NCBI RefSeq assembly: GCF_024172085.1
Contig: NZ_JAMZDZ010000001.1
Span: 744,001 to 808,000 of the forward strand
Source of the DNA: Hamadaea flava
GTDB lineage: Bacteria; Actinomycetota; Actinomycetes; Mycobacteriales; Micromonosporaceae
Direction of reading: 5' to 3'
DNA length: 64,000 bases
Within the stretch, counting starts at the first letter, position 1. Each line of letters opens with the position of its first letter. Shown here in pieces: positions 36,302 to 44,587 of this stretch. Made by a program: the position numbers and the translations under genes. Below the pieces are notes generated by a model that saw only the letters and a program-made list of their open reading frames with translations, was not told the DNA's origin and did no database searches.

Positions 36302-37063
36302 GTGGAGAACCAGTTCTATCGACGCCGCTGGAGCGAACCGCGCGGGGATGAATTCGACGAATGGGGGCGCTCGGTCTGGTACTTCGAGGTCGACGGCGAG
36401 GGTTGGCCGGTTCGGCAGGTCGAGGTGTACGACCACGGCCCCGTCCTGCGCTACGGACCCAGCCACGCGGAAGATCAGTACGGTGGGCTCGGGCAGGCGA
36501 GCCTCGACGGTTCCCACGACGACTGGAGCGCGTACGTCATCACTCGAGAAACGTTCGAGCGGGCCTGGAACTTAGCCGCGGGTTCCACGGTCTTCGGCGA
36601 TCGGGCTACTGTCGCGATCGCGATCGGCGAGCCCGTGTCCGTCGGCCTTCGCGTCGTTGACATGTGGGCTGCGGGTGAACGACTAACGACGACCGACAAC
36701 GTGGCCTACGTACCGTCCCTCTGCCATTACCTTCGCTTGGCTGTCATACAGGTTGACCAGCGACAGATACCGCCTTGCCCCTTCCCAGGGCTGACTCCGG
36801 AGGAGATCTTCCGACGGTTGGAGTCCGACGAGACGGGATTTCGCGAGCAGTACTGGTTCATGCAGTGGAGCGAGACCCTCGATGGCGTGTCCTGCTACGC
36901 GTACCTGGACGACGACCTGGTTGTGGTCTTCGCTCTCCGGGACGGCCGCTGCGGACCACAGGGTTCCGGCAGGGTATTCGTCGTCAGCATCCCGCCCAAG
37001 CAGTTTGTGGCTACCCTGCTGGAGGCCATCGGCGCGATCAGAAGCGGCTCCAACGGTCCCTGA
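36302..37063 (+). CDS. DUF6881-like plus Imm42-like fused protein
   Basis: 253 residues from GTG 36302; the frame is open upstream but overlaps the divergent gene. Residues 1-90 resemble DUF6881 (FEVDGEGWPVRQVEVYDHGPVLRYG, then a helix ITRETFERAW). Residues about 95-250 resemble an Imm42-type immunity domain (VFGDRATVAIAIGEPV, CHYLRLAVIQVDQRQIP, EQYWFMQWSETLDGVSCYAYLDDDLVVVFAL). Both families are linked to polymorphic-toxin immunity in comparative work; no toxin gene is nearby. Assignment of domain 2 is tentative. Confidence 0.65.
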   Translation: MENQFYRRRWSEPRGDEFDEWGRSVWYFEVDGEGWPVRQVEVYDHGPVLRYGPSHAEDQYGGLGQASLDGSHDDWSAYVITRETFERAWNLAAGSTVFGDRATVAIAIGEPVSVGLRVVDMWAAGERLTTTDNVAYVPSLCHYLRLAVIQVDQRQIPPCPFPGLTPEEIFRRLESDETGFREQYWFMQWSETLDGVSCYAYLDDDLVVVFALRDGRCGPQGSGRVFVVSIPPKQFVATLLEAIGAIRSGSNGP

Positions 37064-37147
37064 GGGCCTTCGGGGGGCGTGGGCGACGTCGTCGCGCTTG
37101 TGGGCCGACGCGGTCCGGCGGCCGGAGATGCGGGCGCGCCGCCGTGG

Positions 37148-38107
37148 TCAGTTCACGCTCACGATGACCTTGCCGAGGGCGTGTCCCTCGCCCACCCAGG
37201 CCAGTGCCTGGGGCACCTGGTCAAGGGTGAAGGTGCGGTCGATGTGGATGCGGAGATCACCAGCGGCGCAGAGCTCGGCGACCGGTTCGAAGTGTGTCGG
37301 CCCTTCCTTCACGGCAAGCACGCCCAGCCGGCGGTGCGTGAGCCGACCGATCACCGAGCCGATCGTCAGCACGCGTAGCAGCGCTCGTACCGATCCGCCG
37401 ACGCATCGGTAACGGCCACCCGGAGCCAGTGCCCGGCGGTAGGCGAACACCGACCGGTGCGCGACCAGATCGAGGATGAGATCGTAGGGACCGCTGCGGG
37501 TGAAGTCTTCGCTGCGGTAGTCGATCACCTTGTCCGCGCCGACCGACCGCATGAAGTCGAGCTTGTCGGCGTTGTCGACGCCGGTCACCTCAGCGCCGAG
37601 TCGCTTAGCCAACTGAATCGCGAACGAACCCGAACCTCCGCCGGCACCGTTGATCAGGACTCGTTGTCCGGCCGTGGCGCCGTCGGTGCCCTGCCGCGCG
37701 ATGACGCCCGCTTGCGGAATCGTCGACGCCTCGGCGAAGGTCAACGCCGGGGGCTTAGGGGCCAGCGCCGATTCTGGGGCGATCGCGTACTCGGCGAAGC
37801 CGCCTTTGAGCGCGAGGTTGTCGCCATACACCGCGTCACCAGGACGGAACCGGGTGACGGTCGGACCGACCGCATCGACCCAACCCGCAATGTCTGAGCC
37901 GAGTATCCGGCGTGCCGGGAAGCGCGGCCCACCGATGCGCGAATACATCGGCGAGCCTCGTAGGGTCTCCCAATCGCTGAGGTTGACCGAGGTCGCCGCG
38001 ACTTTGACGAGCACCTGCCCGACGCCCGGAGATGGCCGGGGAACGTTCTCGATCCGCAGCACATCCGGCGGCCCGTAACGGTCGTACACGACCGCCCTCA
38101 TCGACAT
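37148..38107 (-). CDS. NAD(P)-dependent medium-chain oxidoreductase (quinone-reductase type)
   Basis: 319 residues. N-terminal GroES-like fold (MRAVVYDRYGPPDVLRIENVP, VKVAATSVNLSDW, ILGSDIAGWVDAVG) and Rossmann fold with INGAGGGSGSFAIQLAKRLGAEVTGVDNADKLDFMRSVGADKVIDY. No structural-zinc Cys cluster, as in quinone reductases and enoyl reductases. The product reduces an unknown quinone or enone using NADPH. It is read in the same direction as a second oxidoreductase gene 208 bp upstream. Confidence 0.9.
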   Translation of the reverse strand: MSMRAVVYDRYGPPDVLRIENVPRPSPGVGQVLVKVAATSVNLSDWETLRGSPMYSRIGGPRFPARRILGSDIAGWVDAVGPTVTRFRPGDAVYGDNLALKGGFAEYAIAPESALAPKPPALTFAEASTIPQAGVIARQGTDGATAGQRVLINGAGGGSGSFAIQLAKRLGAEVTGVDNADKLDFMRSVGADKVIDYRSEDFTRSGPYDLILDLVAHRSVFAYRRALAPGGRYRCVGGSVRALLRVLTIGSVIGRLTHRRLGVLAVKEGPTHFEPVAELCAAGDLRIHIDRTFTLDQVPQALAWVGEGHALGKVIVSVN

Positions 38108-38315
38108 ACCCTCATTCCTCCACGGCCCAGCGCCCTCCCGTCATCAGTAGCATGCCGGCACAAGCCTTTGACCGACGAGTGGCGGATGCGGGCCGGGGCC
38201 GCTGGAAAGGACCTGAACAGCATCTCGCCAGCGGCCTACCGGTAGTGCGCTTGGACGACGAACCATGGGCCGTAATGCTGTGCGAGACACATCGTCAGCT
38301 GTCGTGATTAAGTGA

Positions 38316-39278
38316 CTACGGGGTCAGCACGATCCTCCCGAAGACCTCGCCAGCGTCCATCTTTTGGTGCGCCAGCACGGCGTGCTCGAGCGGCAGCACC
38401 TCGTGCACCACCGTCTGGAGTTCGCCACGACCCGCGGCTGCGAACTGCTCCATCCGCACGGCACGTCGAGCGGGCTCCGCTATCGTCGCGGCGCTGAAGG
38501 TGGCGAAGGACATCGACTTCTGGAATGCGGCCATCAGCCTCTCGCCGAAGTCTGCCGGTGGCTGGCCACCGACTGCGCCGACGACCACGAGTCGACCGTT
38601 GGGATTGAGCCTGTCGAAGAACGACGGCATGTCTTCACCTGCTACGACGTCGATAATGACGTCGTAGCCTGCGGGATCGTCCTCTCCTCCTTCTCCGGAG
38701 CGGTCCAGCACGTGGGTCGCACCGAGGTCGCGCAATCGACGGCCACGCTCAGGGGAGGAGGTGGTGACTGCCACGGCGCGGGCACCGCCGCGAGCCGCGA
38801 GCTGGACCGTCATGATCCCGATGCTGCCGGCCGCGCCGCGTACCAGCACGGTTTCGCCCGAGAAGAAGTGAGCGTGGGAGAGACCGAAGTGGGCCACGAC
38901 CCCAGAGCTTCCGATGGTCACGGCGTCGACAGCGGAAAGGCTCGCCGGCAGGGGCAAGACCTCTGCGATCGGCGCAATTGCCTGCTCGACGTAGCCGCCG
39001 CCCGTCCCGGTGAACGCCCACACGCGCTGCCCGACCCATGCGGGGTCGACGCCGTCGCCCACCGCGGTCACCGTCCCCGCCACCTCGCCGCCTGGGATAT
39101 GGCCCTCCTGGAAGCCGTAGGCAGCCAGAGCACCACTTCGGATCACGACGTCGACGCCTCCGACGCCGATCGCCTCAGTGGCGATCAACACCTGTCCCTG
39201 AGCGGGAGCCGGGCCAGGGATATCGATGACCGCTAGCCCCTCGGGGCCGCCGAATTCCTTGATTGCGACTGCCTTCAC
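38316..39278 (-). CDS. NADP-dependent medium-chain oxidoreductase (quinone-reductase type)
   Basis: 320 residues: MKAVAIKEFGGPEGLAVIDIP, VIRSGALAAYGFQEGHIPGGEVAGTVTAVGDGVD, and cofactor loop VRGAAGSIGIMTVQLAARGGARAVAVTTSSPERG. Closer to the zeta-crystallin type. It is divergent from a TetR regulator with a 101-bp gap that contains a perfect 20-bp palindrome, so this gene is probably repressed by that protein. The substrate is unknown; a stress-responsive reductase of electrophiles is likely. Confidence 0.92.
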   Translation of the reverse strand: MKAVAIKEFGGPEGLAVIDIPGPAPAQGQVLIATEAIGVGGVDVVIRSGALAAYGFQEGHIPGGEVAGTVTAVGDGVDPAWVGQRVWAFTGTGGGYVEQAIAPIAEVLPLPASLSAVDAVTIGSSGVVAHFGLSHAHFFSGETVLVRGAAGSIGIMTVQLAARGGARAVAVTTSSPERGRRLRDLGATHVLDRSGEGGEDDPAGYDVIIDVVAGEDMPSFFDRLNPNGRLVVVGAVGGQPPADFGERLMAAFQKSMSFATFSAATIAEPARRAVRMEQFAAAGRGELQTVVHEVLPLEHAVLAHQKMDAGEVFGRIVLTP

Positions 39279-39343
39279 TGTTGTTCCTTTTCGTGAGCTG
39301 GATCAAAGCCGCCGTTAGGCGACCCCTGGCTGCTTGGGACGCT

Positions 39344-39363
39344 AACGGACGCCGGCGTCCGTT
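39344..39363. promoter_or_regulatory. Perfect palindrome, probable TetR operator
   Basis: AACGGACGCC at 39344-39353 is followed directly by its exact complement (39354-39363). It lies 16 bp before the TetR gene start and 65 bp from the divergent oxidoreductase start, where a repressor would cover both promoters. Confidence 0.8.
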
Positions 39364-39379
39364 TAGCTAAAGTGAGAGA

Positions 39380-39949
39380 GTGGCCGACCGTTCGTATCAG
39401 ACACTGCGCTCGGACGCGCTGGACAACCGCGAGCGCATCCTCGACGCGGCTCGGACAGTGTTGGCCGCCGAAGGCCTGGACGTGCCGATGCGCGAGATAG
39501 CCCGGCGCGCCGGGGTCGGCCCCGCCACCCTGTACCGCCACTTCCCCACCAAGCAGGCGCTGGCCGCTGAAGCCTTCACCGAGCAGATGTATGCGTGCCA
39601 CGCCATTGTCGAGGAGGGGCTCGCCGACCCGGATCCGTGGCACGGCTTATGCCTGGTGATCGAGAAGCTCTGTGAACTGCACGCACGAAACCGGGGCTTC
39701 ACCACGGCGTTCACCTCGGCCTTCCCTCACGCCATGGATCTCGCCGCGGGGCGCGAACACGCGCTCACCTTGCTCGCCGACCTCGCCCGCCGCGCCAAGG
39801 ACACCGGCCACCTGCGGGCCGACTTCGTCTTGGACGACCTCATCCTCCTGCTGATGGCCAACGGCGGCCTGCACGCCACATCGACAAACGCTCGGGTTAC
39901 TGCCTCCCGCCGCTTCGCCGCGCTCGCGATTCAGGCATTTCGCGCTTGA
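39380..39949 (+). CDS. TetR-family transcriptional regulator
   Basis: 189 residues, GTG start with GAGAGAG upstream. TetR HTH: DNRERILDAARTVLAAEGLDVPMREIARRAGVGPATLYRHFPTKQALAAEAF. The C-terminal ligand domain (about 70-185) is helical (FTTAFTSAFPHAMDL, LADLARRAKDTGHLRADFVLDDLILLLMANGG). Likely autoregulated and controlling the divergent oxidoreductase through the palindrome between them. Confidence 0.93.
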   Translation: MADRSYQTLRSDALDNRERILDAARTVLAAEGLDVPMREIARRAGVGPATLYRHFPTKQALAAEAFTEQMYACHAIVEEGLADPDPWHGLCLVIEKLCELHARNRGFTTAFTSAFPHAMDLAAGREHALTLLADLARRAKDTGHLRADFVLDDLILLLMANGGLHATSTNARVTASRRFAALAIQAFRA

Positions 39950-40086
39950 TCGGCGCTCACCGCGATGCCCCGTGGTCCAATCGGGTTCTGCCCCACCCTC
40001 ACGAAGGCCGAGTCGAAGGCGATATGGTTCCCGCGTCGTGGCCGTGAGCGGTGTCATCGGCAGATGCTCGGAACCGACGGTGCAGC

Positions 40087-40257
40087 ATGTATCGGCATCT
40101 GATCGTCACCGGCGAACACCGCGGTCACCTCTGGCTTATCACCGGTGAGGACGCCACCCCGTTCGGCGCAGAGTTCGGGCACACCACCGGCGAGACCGGG
40201 TTCGCCGGTTGGGTCAAGCCCCGGGCTGCGGACAAGGAGTGGTTCGACGCCGCCTGA
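40087..40257 (+). pseudogene. SMI1/KNR4 (SUKH) protein C-terminal fragment
   Basis: 56 residues from ATG: MYRHLIVTGEHRGHLWLITGEDATPF, then GFAGWVKPRAADKEWFD. This matches the last strand-helix part of SUKH proteins (LVVTGxxRGxVWL ... FLxWYxxWLD). The first two-thirds of the domain are missing and the upstream bases do not encode them, so it is a remnant. Confidence 0.6.
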
Positions 40258-40293
40258 CGCCGCGATCCGGGCCTCGAGAGGGTTGTCTGGCAA

Positions 40294-40617
40294 GTGCAGG
40301 CTGAGGATGATCATCGGGTGTCGTTCCTGAACCCAGATCTGGTCACCTTCGAGCTGCGTGACGGCGAACCTGTCCTGTCGTTGGCCGTTGAAGTCCCCAC
40401 CGGGCCAGATGAGGGCTGGTCGTTGATGAATCGGCTCACCGTGTGCGTCGTGGACGGACCCGGCGATGCGGGATACCTGTTCCCTAGGCTCGGCGGGCCC
40501 GGCGGCGACAAGGCGCCCCAGGGCTGGGACGAGGCCGTCGTCCGCGCTGGCGGGAGCACCGTCGTGTTCGGCACCGGCACCCAGAACCGCACCCTGTTCG
40601 CACCCTCAGTGGACTGA
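40294..40617 (+). CDS. Hypothetical protein, possibly remnant
   Basis: A 107-residue product from GTG 40294: VSFLNPDLVTFELRDGEPVLSLAVEVPTGPDEGWSLMNRLTVCVVDGPGDAGYLFPRLGGPGGDKAPQGW and VFGTGTQNRTLF. It is beta-rich and Pro/Gly-rich, with no ribosome site seen. No family is recognised. It lies between the SUKH-like fragment and the DUF4240-like pseudogene, and may be an orphan or partly decayed gene. Confidence 0.45.
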   Translation: MQAEDDHRVSFLNPDLVTFELRDGEPVLSLAVEVPTGPDEGWSLMNRLTVCVVDGPGDAGYLFPRLGGPGGDKAPQGWDEAVVRAGGSTVVFGTGTQNRTLFAPSVD

Positions 40618-40648
40618 CCATCAGACACGGCCGGCAACGGAGGTGACG

Positions 40649-40992
40649 GTGGAGAGCACGGCGTCGGCGTCACCGCACGACGAGTTCTGGCAGATCCTCG
40701 CCACGATAGGACGGATCGCCTGCGACCCGGCGACGTGCCGCCGGCGGTCGAGCATGATCTTGCCCGACTTCCTATCCCGCGCATCGTCCGATTCCACGAG
40801 TCCCTGGTGGAGCTGTGCGGCAAGGCGCTGACCTGGGAGCTGTGGCAGGCCGCCGACAGCGTCAACGCCAGACACGGGCAGGCGCTGATCCGTTCCGCCG
40901 AGGCCGCATACGCGGCGGCCCTGGCCCGAAGCCGGGCATATCGCGCCTGGCAGGCGGCGACTATGCGATCGGATCCTCGTACAACCGCTTGA
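40649..40992 (+). pseudogene. DUF4240 protein, frameshifted
   Basis: A strong ribosome site (GGAGG) precedes GTG 40649. The frame reads ESTASASPHDEFWQILATIG; after a shift near 40735 the next frame reads VEHDLARLPIPRIVRFHESLVELCGKALTWELWQAADSV, which matches the DUF4240 core (FW..I, LP..I..F...L......TW.LWGAA). The rest (AEAAYAAALARSRAYRAWQ) is unlike the family. One indel is enough to explain it. Confidence 0.65.
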
Positions 40993-41121
40993 GGTCGATT
41001 CGTGTTGCCTGACAACACCGTGTGGTTTTCGCACGACGGCGCCAGTCTTCGGCAGTGGCATCCCCCGTGCGAGGGAGGCGCCCCACCCTGCAGTGGGAGG
41101 TCCGGCGGAGCCGTTGGCCGC

Positions 41122-42036
41122 ATGATCATCACCATGACGATGACGCGATGGGCGCCCCGGATCGCTCCGATCTGGCTTGGCAGCTATCTCATCCTGCGGA
41201 TCTACTGGGCGGCGACCGGCACGCCCGACGGGCTCTCGGCCATCGGCGGCGACCTCGTGGTGTTCACGGGTTGGGCCGCAGTCGCCCTCTGCGCACTCGC
41301 CGCGGCGACGGCCGCGCTGTTGCTGCGGACCTCCTCGAAACCGGTGATCGGCATCGCCTGGGCGCTCAGCGTCCTCTTGGTCATGTCGGCGGTACTGCTC
41401 CTGCTGGACATCGTCGGAGCGATCTTCCCGGGCGTGATGCCGAAGCAGTTTCCGCTCGGCGCCCTGAGCCGAGCGGCATGCGCGCTGGGTGGCGTCCTGC
41501 TGGCGCATTCGGCCCATGCGCGCCGCGGTCCTCGGGTCCTACGGACGTTGGCTCACACTCCGGCGTGGGCGTACTGGGCGGCCTACCTCGCGGTTGCCGG
41601 CTGCCTGACCCGGATCGCCGCCCAGGCGGCTGTCGGTTTCGGCAACTCGCCGATCGCACTCGGCGCGGCGGCAGCGTTCGAGATCGCGTTTGTGCTGGCG
41701 GGAACCCTGCTGCCGCTCGCACTGGTGCACTCGTGGGGGCGGACCTGGCCGCGCTGGGTCCCTTTCCTCCAAGGGCGTACGGTGCCACGGCGGCTGGTGC
41801 TGTGGCCCGCGACGGGCGTCGCGACGGGCATCGTCGTCTACTTCGGACTGATGCTGCTGCAGATGATCTGGGAGCGTTTGCACGGGCGCAATCCGTTCCC
41901 GCCGAGCGGCGGTCTCGACCTGCCGGAGGCGTTCTTCTGGGTCGCCGTGCCCGCGTACTGGATCTGGGGTGTCGGGCTGGCCTTCGCCGCGGTCGCGTAC
42001 GCCCGCCGCACGCGACCGGCCGCTGAGCGCGAGTAG
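41122..42036 (+). CDS. Hypothetical integral membrane protein, about seven helices
   Basis: Starting at ATG 41122 (others at 41134, 41140; none with a clear ribosome site) it gives about 304 residues. Predicted helices: IWLGSYLILRIYWAA, LVVFTGWAAVALCALAAATAALLL, VIGIAWALSVLLVMSAVLLLLDIVG, RAACALGGVLLAHS, WAYWAAYLAVAGCL, ALGAAAAFEIAFVLAGTLLPLALV, VLWPATGVATGIVVYFGLMLLQMIW, EAFFWVAVPAYWIWGVGLAFAAVAY. No transporter or enzyme motif. It stands alone between pseudogenes. Confidence 0.8.
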   Translation: MIITMTMTRWAPRIAPIWLGSYLILRIYWAATGTPDGLSAIGGDLVVFTGWAAVALCALAAATAALLLRTSSKPVIGIAWALSVLLVMSAVLLLLDIVGAIFPGVMPKQFPLGALSRAACALGGVLLAHSAHARRGPRVLRTLAHTPAWAYWAAYLAVAGCLTRIAAQAAVGFGNSPIALGAAAAFEIAFVLAGTLLPLALVHSWGRTWPRWVPFLQGRTVPRRLVLWPATGVATGIVVYFGLMLLQMIWERLHGRNPFPPSGGLDLPEAFFWVAVPAYWIWGVGLAFAAVAYARRTRPAAERE

Positions 42037-42117
42037 CACAGAAATGTCCCTTTGCCGGGAAGCGCAGGGAGGTTCTCGATGCAGACCCGCTCGTTCCTCT
42101 CGGCTCCGTGGCTGCTC

Positions 42118-42335
42118 TCCTGCCGGGGCCGAGATCAGGCACCTGATCGAGGGCGAGACCGACAGCATGATCCACTCCATCGTCCCGCCAGGCCAGGTGA
42201 ATCGGGCGACCATCCATCCACCGTGAGCGAGTTCTGGCATGTCCTCTCGGGCGTGCGGCAGATATGGCGACGGGATGCCACCGGTGAGGGGCCGACCGTT
42301 CTGGGGAGGGGTGTTTCCGTCGACATTCCGCCTCC
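42118..42335 (+). pseudogene. Cupin-domain protein, truncated and frameshifted
   Basis: The first frame reads GAEIRHLIEGETDSMIHSIVPPGQVNRATIHP and the next (after a shift near 42225) SEFWHVLSGVRQIWRRDATGEG...VSVDIP. The pattern of cupin motif 1 (the Pro-Gly bearing loop, then EFWHVLSG) is clear; motif 2 is lost. It ends exactly where another unrelated frame begins (42336). Confidence 0.7.
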
Positions 42336-42545
42336 AGCGCGACATACCGGTCGGCCGTTGTCAACAGCACCGCCTCCCATTCCTCGCCCTGACCGAACTC
42401 ACCCAAATGCCGGAACGCCGACGCGATCGGGCCCTTGACCTGAGCCGACGCCGCGAATCGTTGCTGCATCGCGTCACCGACAAGCTTCACCGCCGCTTGC
42501 TTCGCCTCGGTCGCCACACCAGCGCGGCCGGGCTGGTGAGTCCCA
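42336..42545 (-). pseudogene. Possible gene fragment of unknown family
   Basis: The minus strand has a coding-looking stretch: RAGVATEAKQAAVKLVGDA, MQQRFAASAQVKGPIASAFRHLGEFGQGEEWEAVLLTTADRYVALEAE, with good codon bias and helical periodicity. There is no start or ribosome site and it abuts the cupin remnant. I do not recognise it. Confidence 0.4.
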
Positions 42546-42564
42546 GCCACGCTCGCGTCAGTCC

Positions 42565-44028
42565 TTACCCGGATGTCCGGCCATATTGTGCTGCGGCGAA
42601 CTCGAGGATGCGGTCGCATGCTGACACGGGGAGGCTCGGATTACGAGCGACCTCCAAGACCACCTCTGGGTCGGGGTGGGAGGCCAACTCCACCAGCATG
42701 TCTGGCGGCGTCGACGGGTTGCCCGCAACGTACACCGCATTCGCGGGATACCGCAGACATGCCGCCAGCGCGGCGGGCGGCGATGCCTCGTTCCAGGCAA
42801 CGTCCATGACCGCTTCTGCTGGAGCCTGCGGGTGCGTCGCGATGGTCAGCAGTACGTCGGGCGGGCAGCAGGGATGGGCGGCCAGCCTAGGAAACGTCGC
42901 CGGTCCGTGCCGAGCCGCGGTCACCCGGACTTGCTCAGGCGACGCCGATGCATGGCAAACGGCGCGAAGCGCGACCTCGAAGTCCGGGTCAACGCTTAAC
43001 AACGCCCGCAGATCTTCGGGTATCCGGTGACTGGCGGCCGCGACCAGGCGAACCCTGGGGTCGACGTCGGCGGCCAGGACGCGCAGCCCATCGAGGTCCG
43101 GATGGTTATCCGTGTTCGGCGACCCGCCGTCTCGGCTGTGCCGCACCAGCAAGTCGAGCGGAGTCCTCGGATTGGCCAGAACTGCCCCCCGCCAGCGGCC
43201 TGCCTCCGATTCGTACAGCCGACGGAGCAACCCGGCCGGCGCCGCCCAGTTGATCGCGACTCGACCGGTCACCTCAGGAACTCCTAATACCACCAGACGG
43301 GCATAGGTCTCCTCTGCAAGATCCGGACGACCCGCGAGCGCGAGCGCCACATGGGCGTCCAGGTCCATGGCGAGAGGCTCGACAGCCGTGACCGGTGTCG
43401 TCGGATTAGCCGCTGCGGCCAGACGCACATCACGGAGGGCGACCGTATTGTCCGGCCCATGCAGGCAGGGATTCAGTGGCGGTGATCCGCTGTGAGCGAT
43501 GAGCTCGGCAAGGATCCGAGCAGGCGTATGCCGGTTGGATGCCAGTGCGAGCCTCACACAGGCTTCGGTCCGGTCGGCCAGCCGAAGTGCCAGTTCCTCG
43601 GGTATTTCCCAGACCTGAGCGGCGCAAGCAGCTACGGAGCAGACGGCATCGTCGGCAAGCGCATAGGCGATGTCAGTACGCTCCGCAGCGTGCACGGCCA
43701 GCGCCTGGCGCACCTCTAGGGTCGGGCACGACGCAAGTAAATCCAGCCAGTCGCCGGGTGCGTCCACCCGGGCGATGCCAGCGAGCACCATCCATGGATC
43801 AGCACAGGGAATCCGCTCGACCGCGAGTTGTCCCGATCCGATCAGTGCCAGCAGGACGTCCCGGTCACCGCTCGCGATCAGCGTCTCGATCTGGGCTGGC
43901 GTCAAACGTTGCACCTGTGCGAGTTCCCGTGAAACGGCTGGACTGCCCTTGGCGATGAGCTGATCGATGTGGGCGGGCAGCATTGCGACGTTGCCCGCAA
44001 GGGCGAGCAGGATCTGCGAAACGGACAC
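42565..44028 (-). CDS. LRV/HEAT-like repeat protein
   Basis: 487 residues from GTG 44028 (AGGAG 4 bases upstream). The sequence is made of repeated short helix pairs such as RLAAAANPTTPVTAVEPLAMDLDAHVALALAGRPDL, VVLEVARNPSLPVSACDRIL, AVCHASASPEQVRVTAARHG and WNEASPPAALAACLRYPANAVYVAGNPSTPPDMLVELASH: the leucine-rich variant (LRV) style seen in orphan actinomycete proteins. No catalytic motif. Possibly a protein-binding scaffold. The region between it and tRNA-Pro has no gene. Confidence 0.82.
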   Translation of the reverse strand: MSVSQILLALAGNVAMLPAHIDQLIAKGSPAVSRELAQVQRLTPAQIETLIASGDRDVLLALIGSGQLAVERIPCADPWMVLAGIARVDAPGDWLDLLASCPTLEVRQALAVHAAERTDIAYALADDAVCSVAACAAQVWEIPEELALRLADRTEACVRLALASNRHTPARILAELIAHSGSPPLNPCLHGPDNTVALRDVRLAAAANPTTPVTAVEPLAMDLDAHVALALAGRPDLAEETYARLVVLGVPEVTGRVAINWAAPAGLLRRLYESEAGRWRGAVLANPRTPLDLLVRHSRDGGSPNTDNHPDLDGLRVLAADVDPRVRLVAAASHRIPEDLRALLSVDPDFEVALRAVCHASASPEQVRVTAARHGPATFPRLAAHPCCPPDVLLTIATHPQAPAEAVMDVAWNEASPPAALAACLRYPANAVYVAGNPSTPPDMLVELASHPDPEVVLEVARNPSLPVSACDRILEFAAAQYGRTSG

Positions 44029-44317
44029 AATGCTCCTGCTGGTTCTAGAACAGCAAACGCCGATGACGCGCTCACTCATGATCAGCGAGGGAGCACCACC
44101 ACGACAAGCCGTTTACCCGCGTACCGCCATACCGCATCATGCATCCGCGAGATCCCGACACGGTTGAGTGCTGGTCCCCCTTACGTCGCCCGGCTCGGCG
44201 CTTGCTTGGCAGTCGAGAGGCGCTTCTGGCTAACGCTTGACCGCACTGCGTCCCCGGAAAGCGCGAAAGGCTAATCCGACGATCCGGACCAGCCTTCTGA
44301 CCTGCGTATCCACCCTG

Positions 44318-44391
<74 letters not shown>

Positions 44392-44587
44392 TTGCCGCCC
44401 GGATCTCTCCGCGCGGCAGCCCACACAGCGTAGCGCACCCGGCCACCTGTTTGCGCACAGGCCCCTGGTGTCCGTTTCGCGGCGGACGCACGCGGCCATA
44501 CGATCGTTCCAAATCATTCCAAAACGGGCGAAAGCCCATGCGGCTTGTGGCGAGTTTTCGTGGCTGCGCGGTGGGCACACTGACGCG

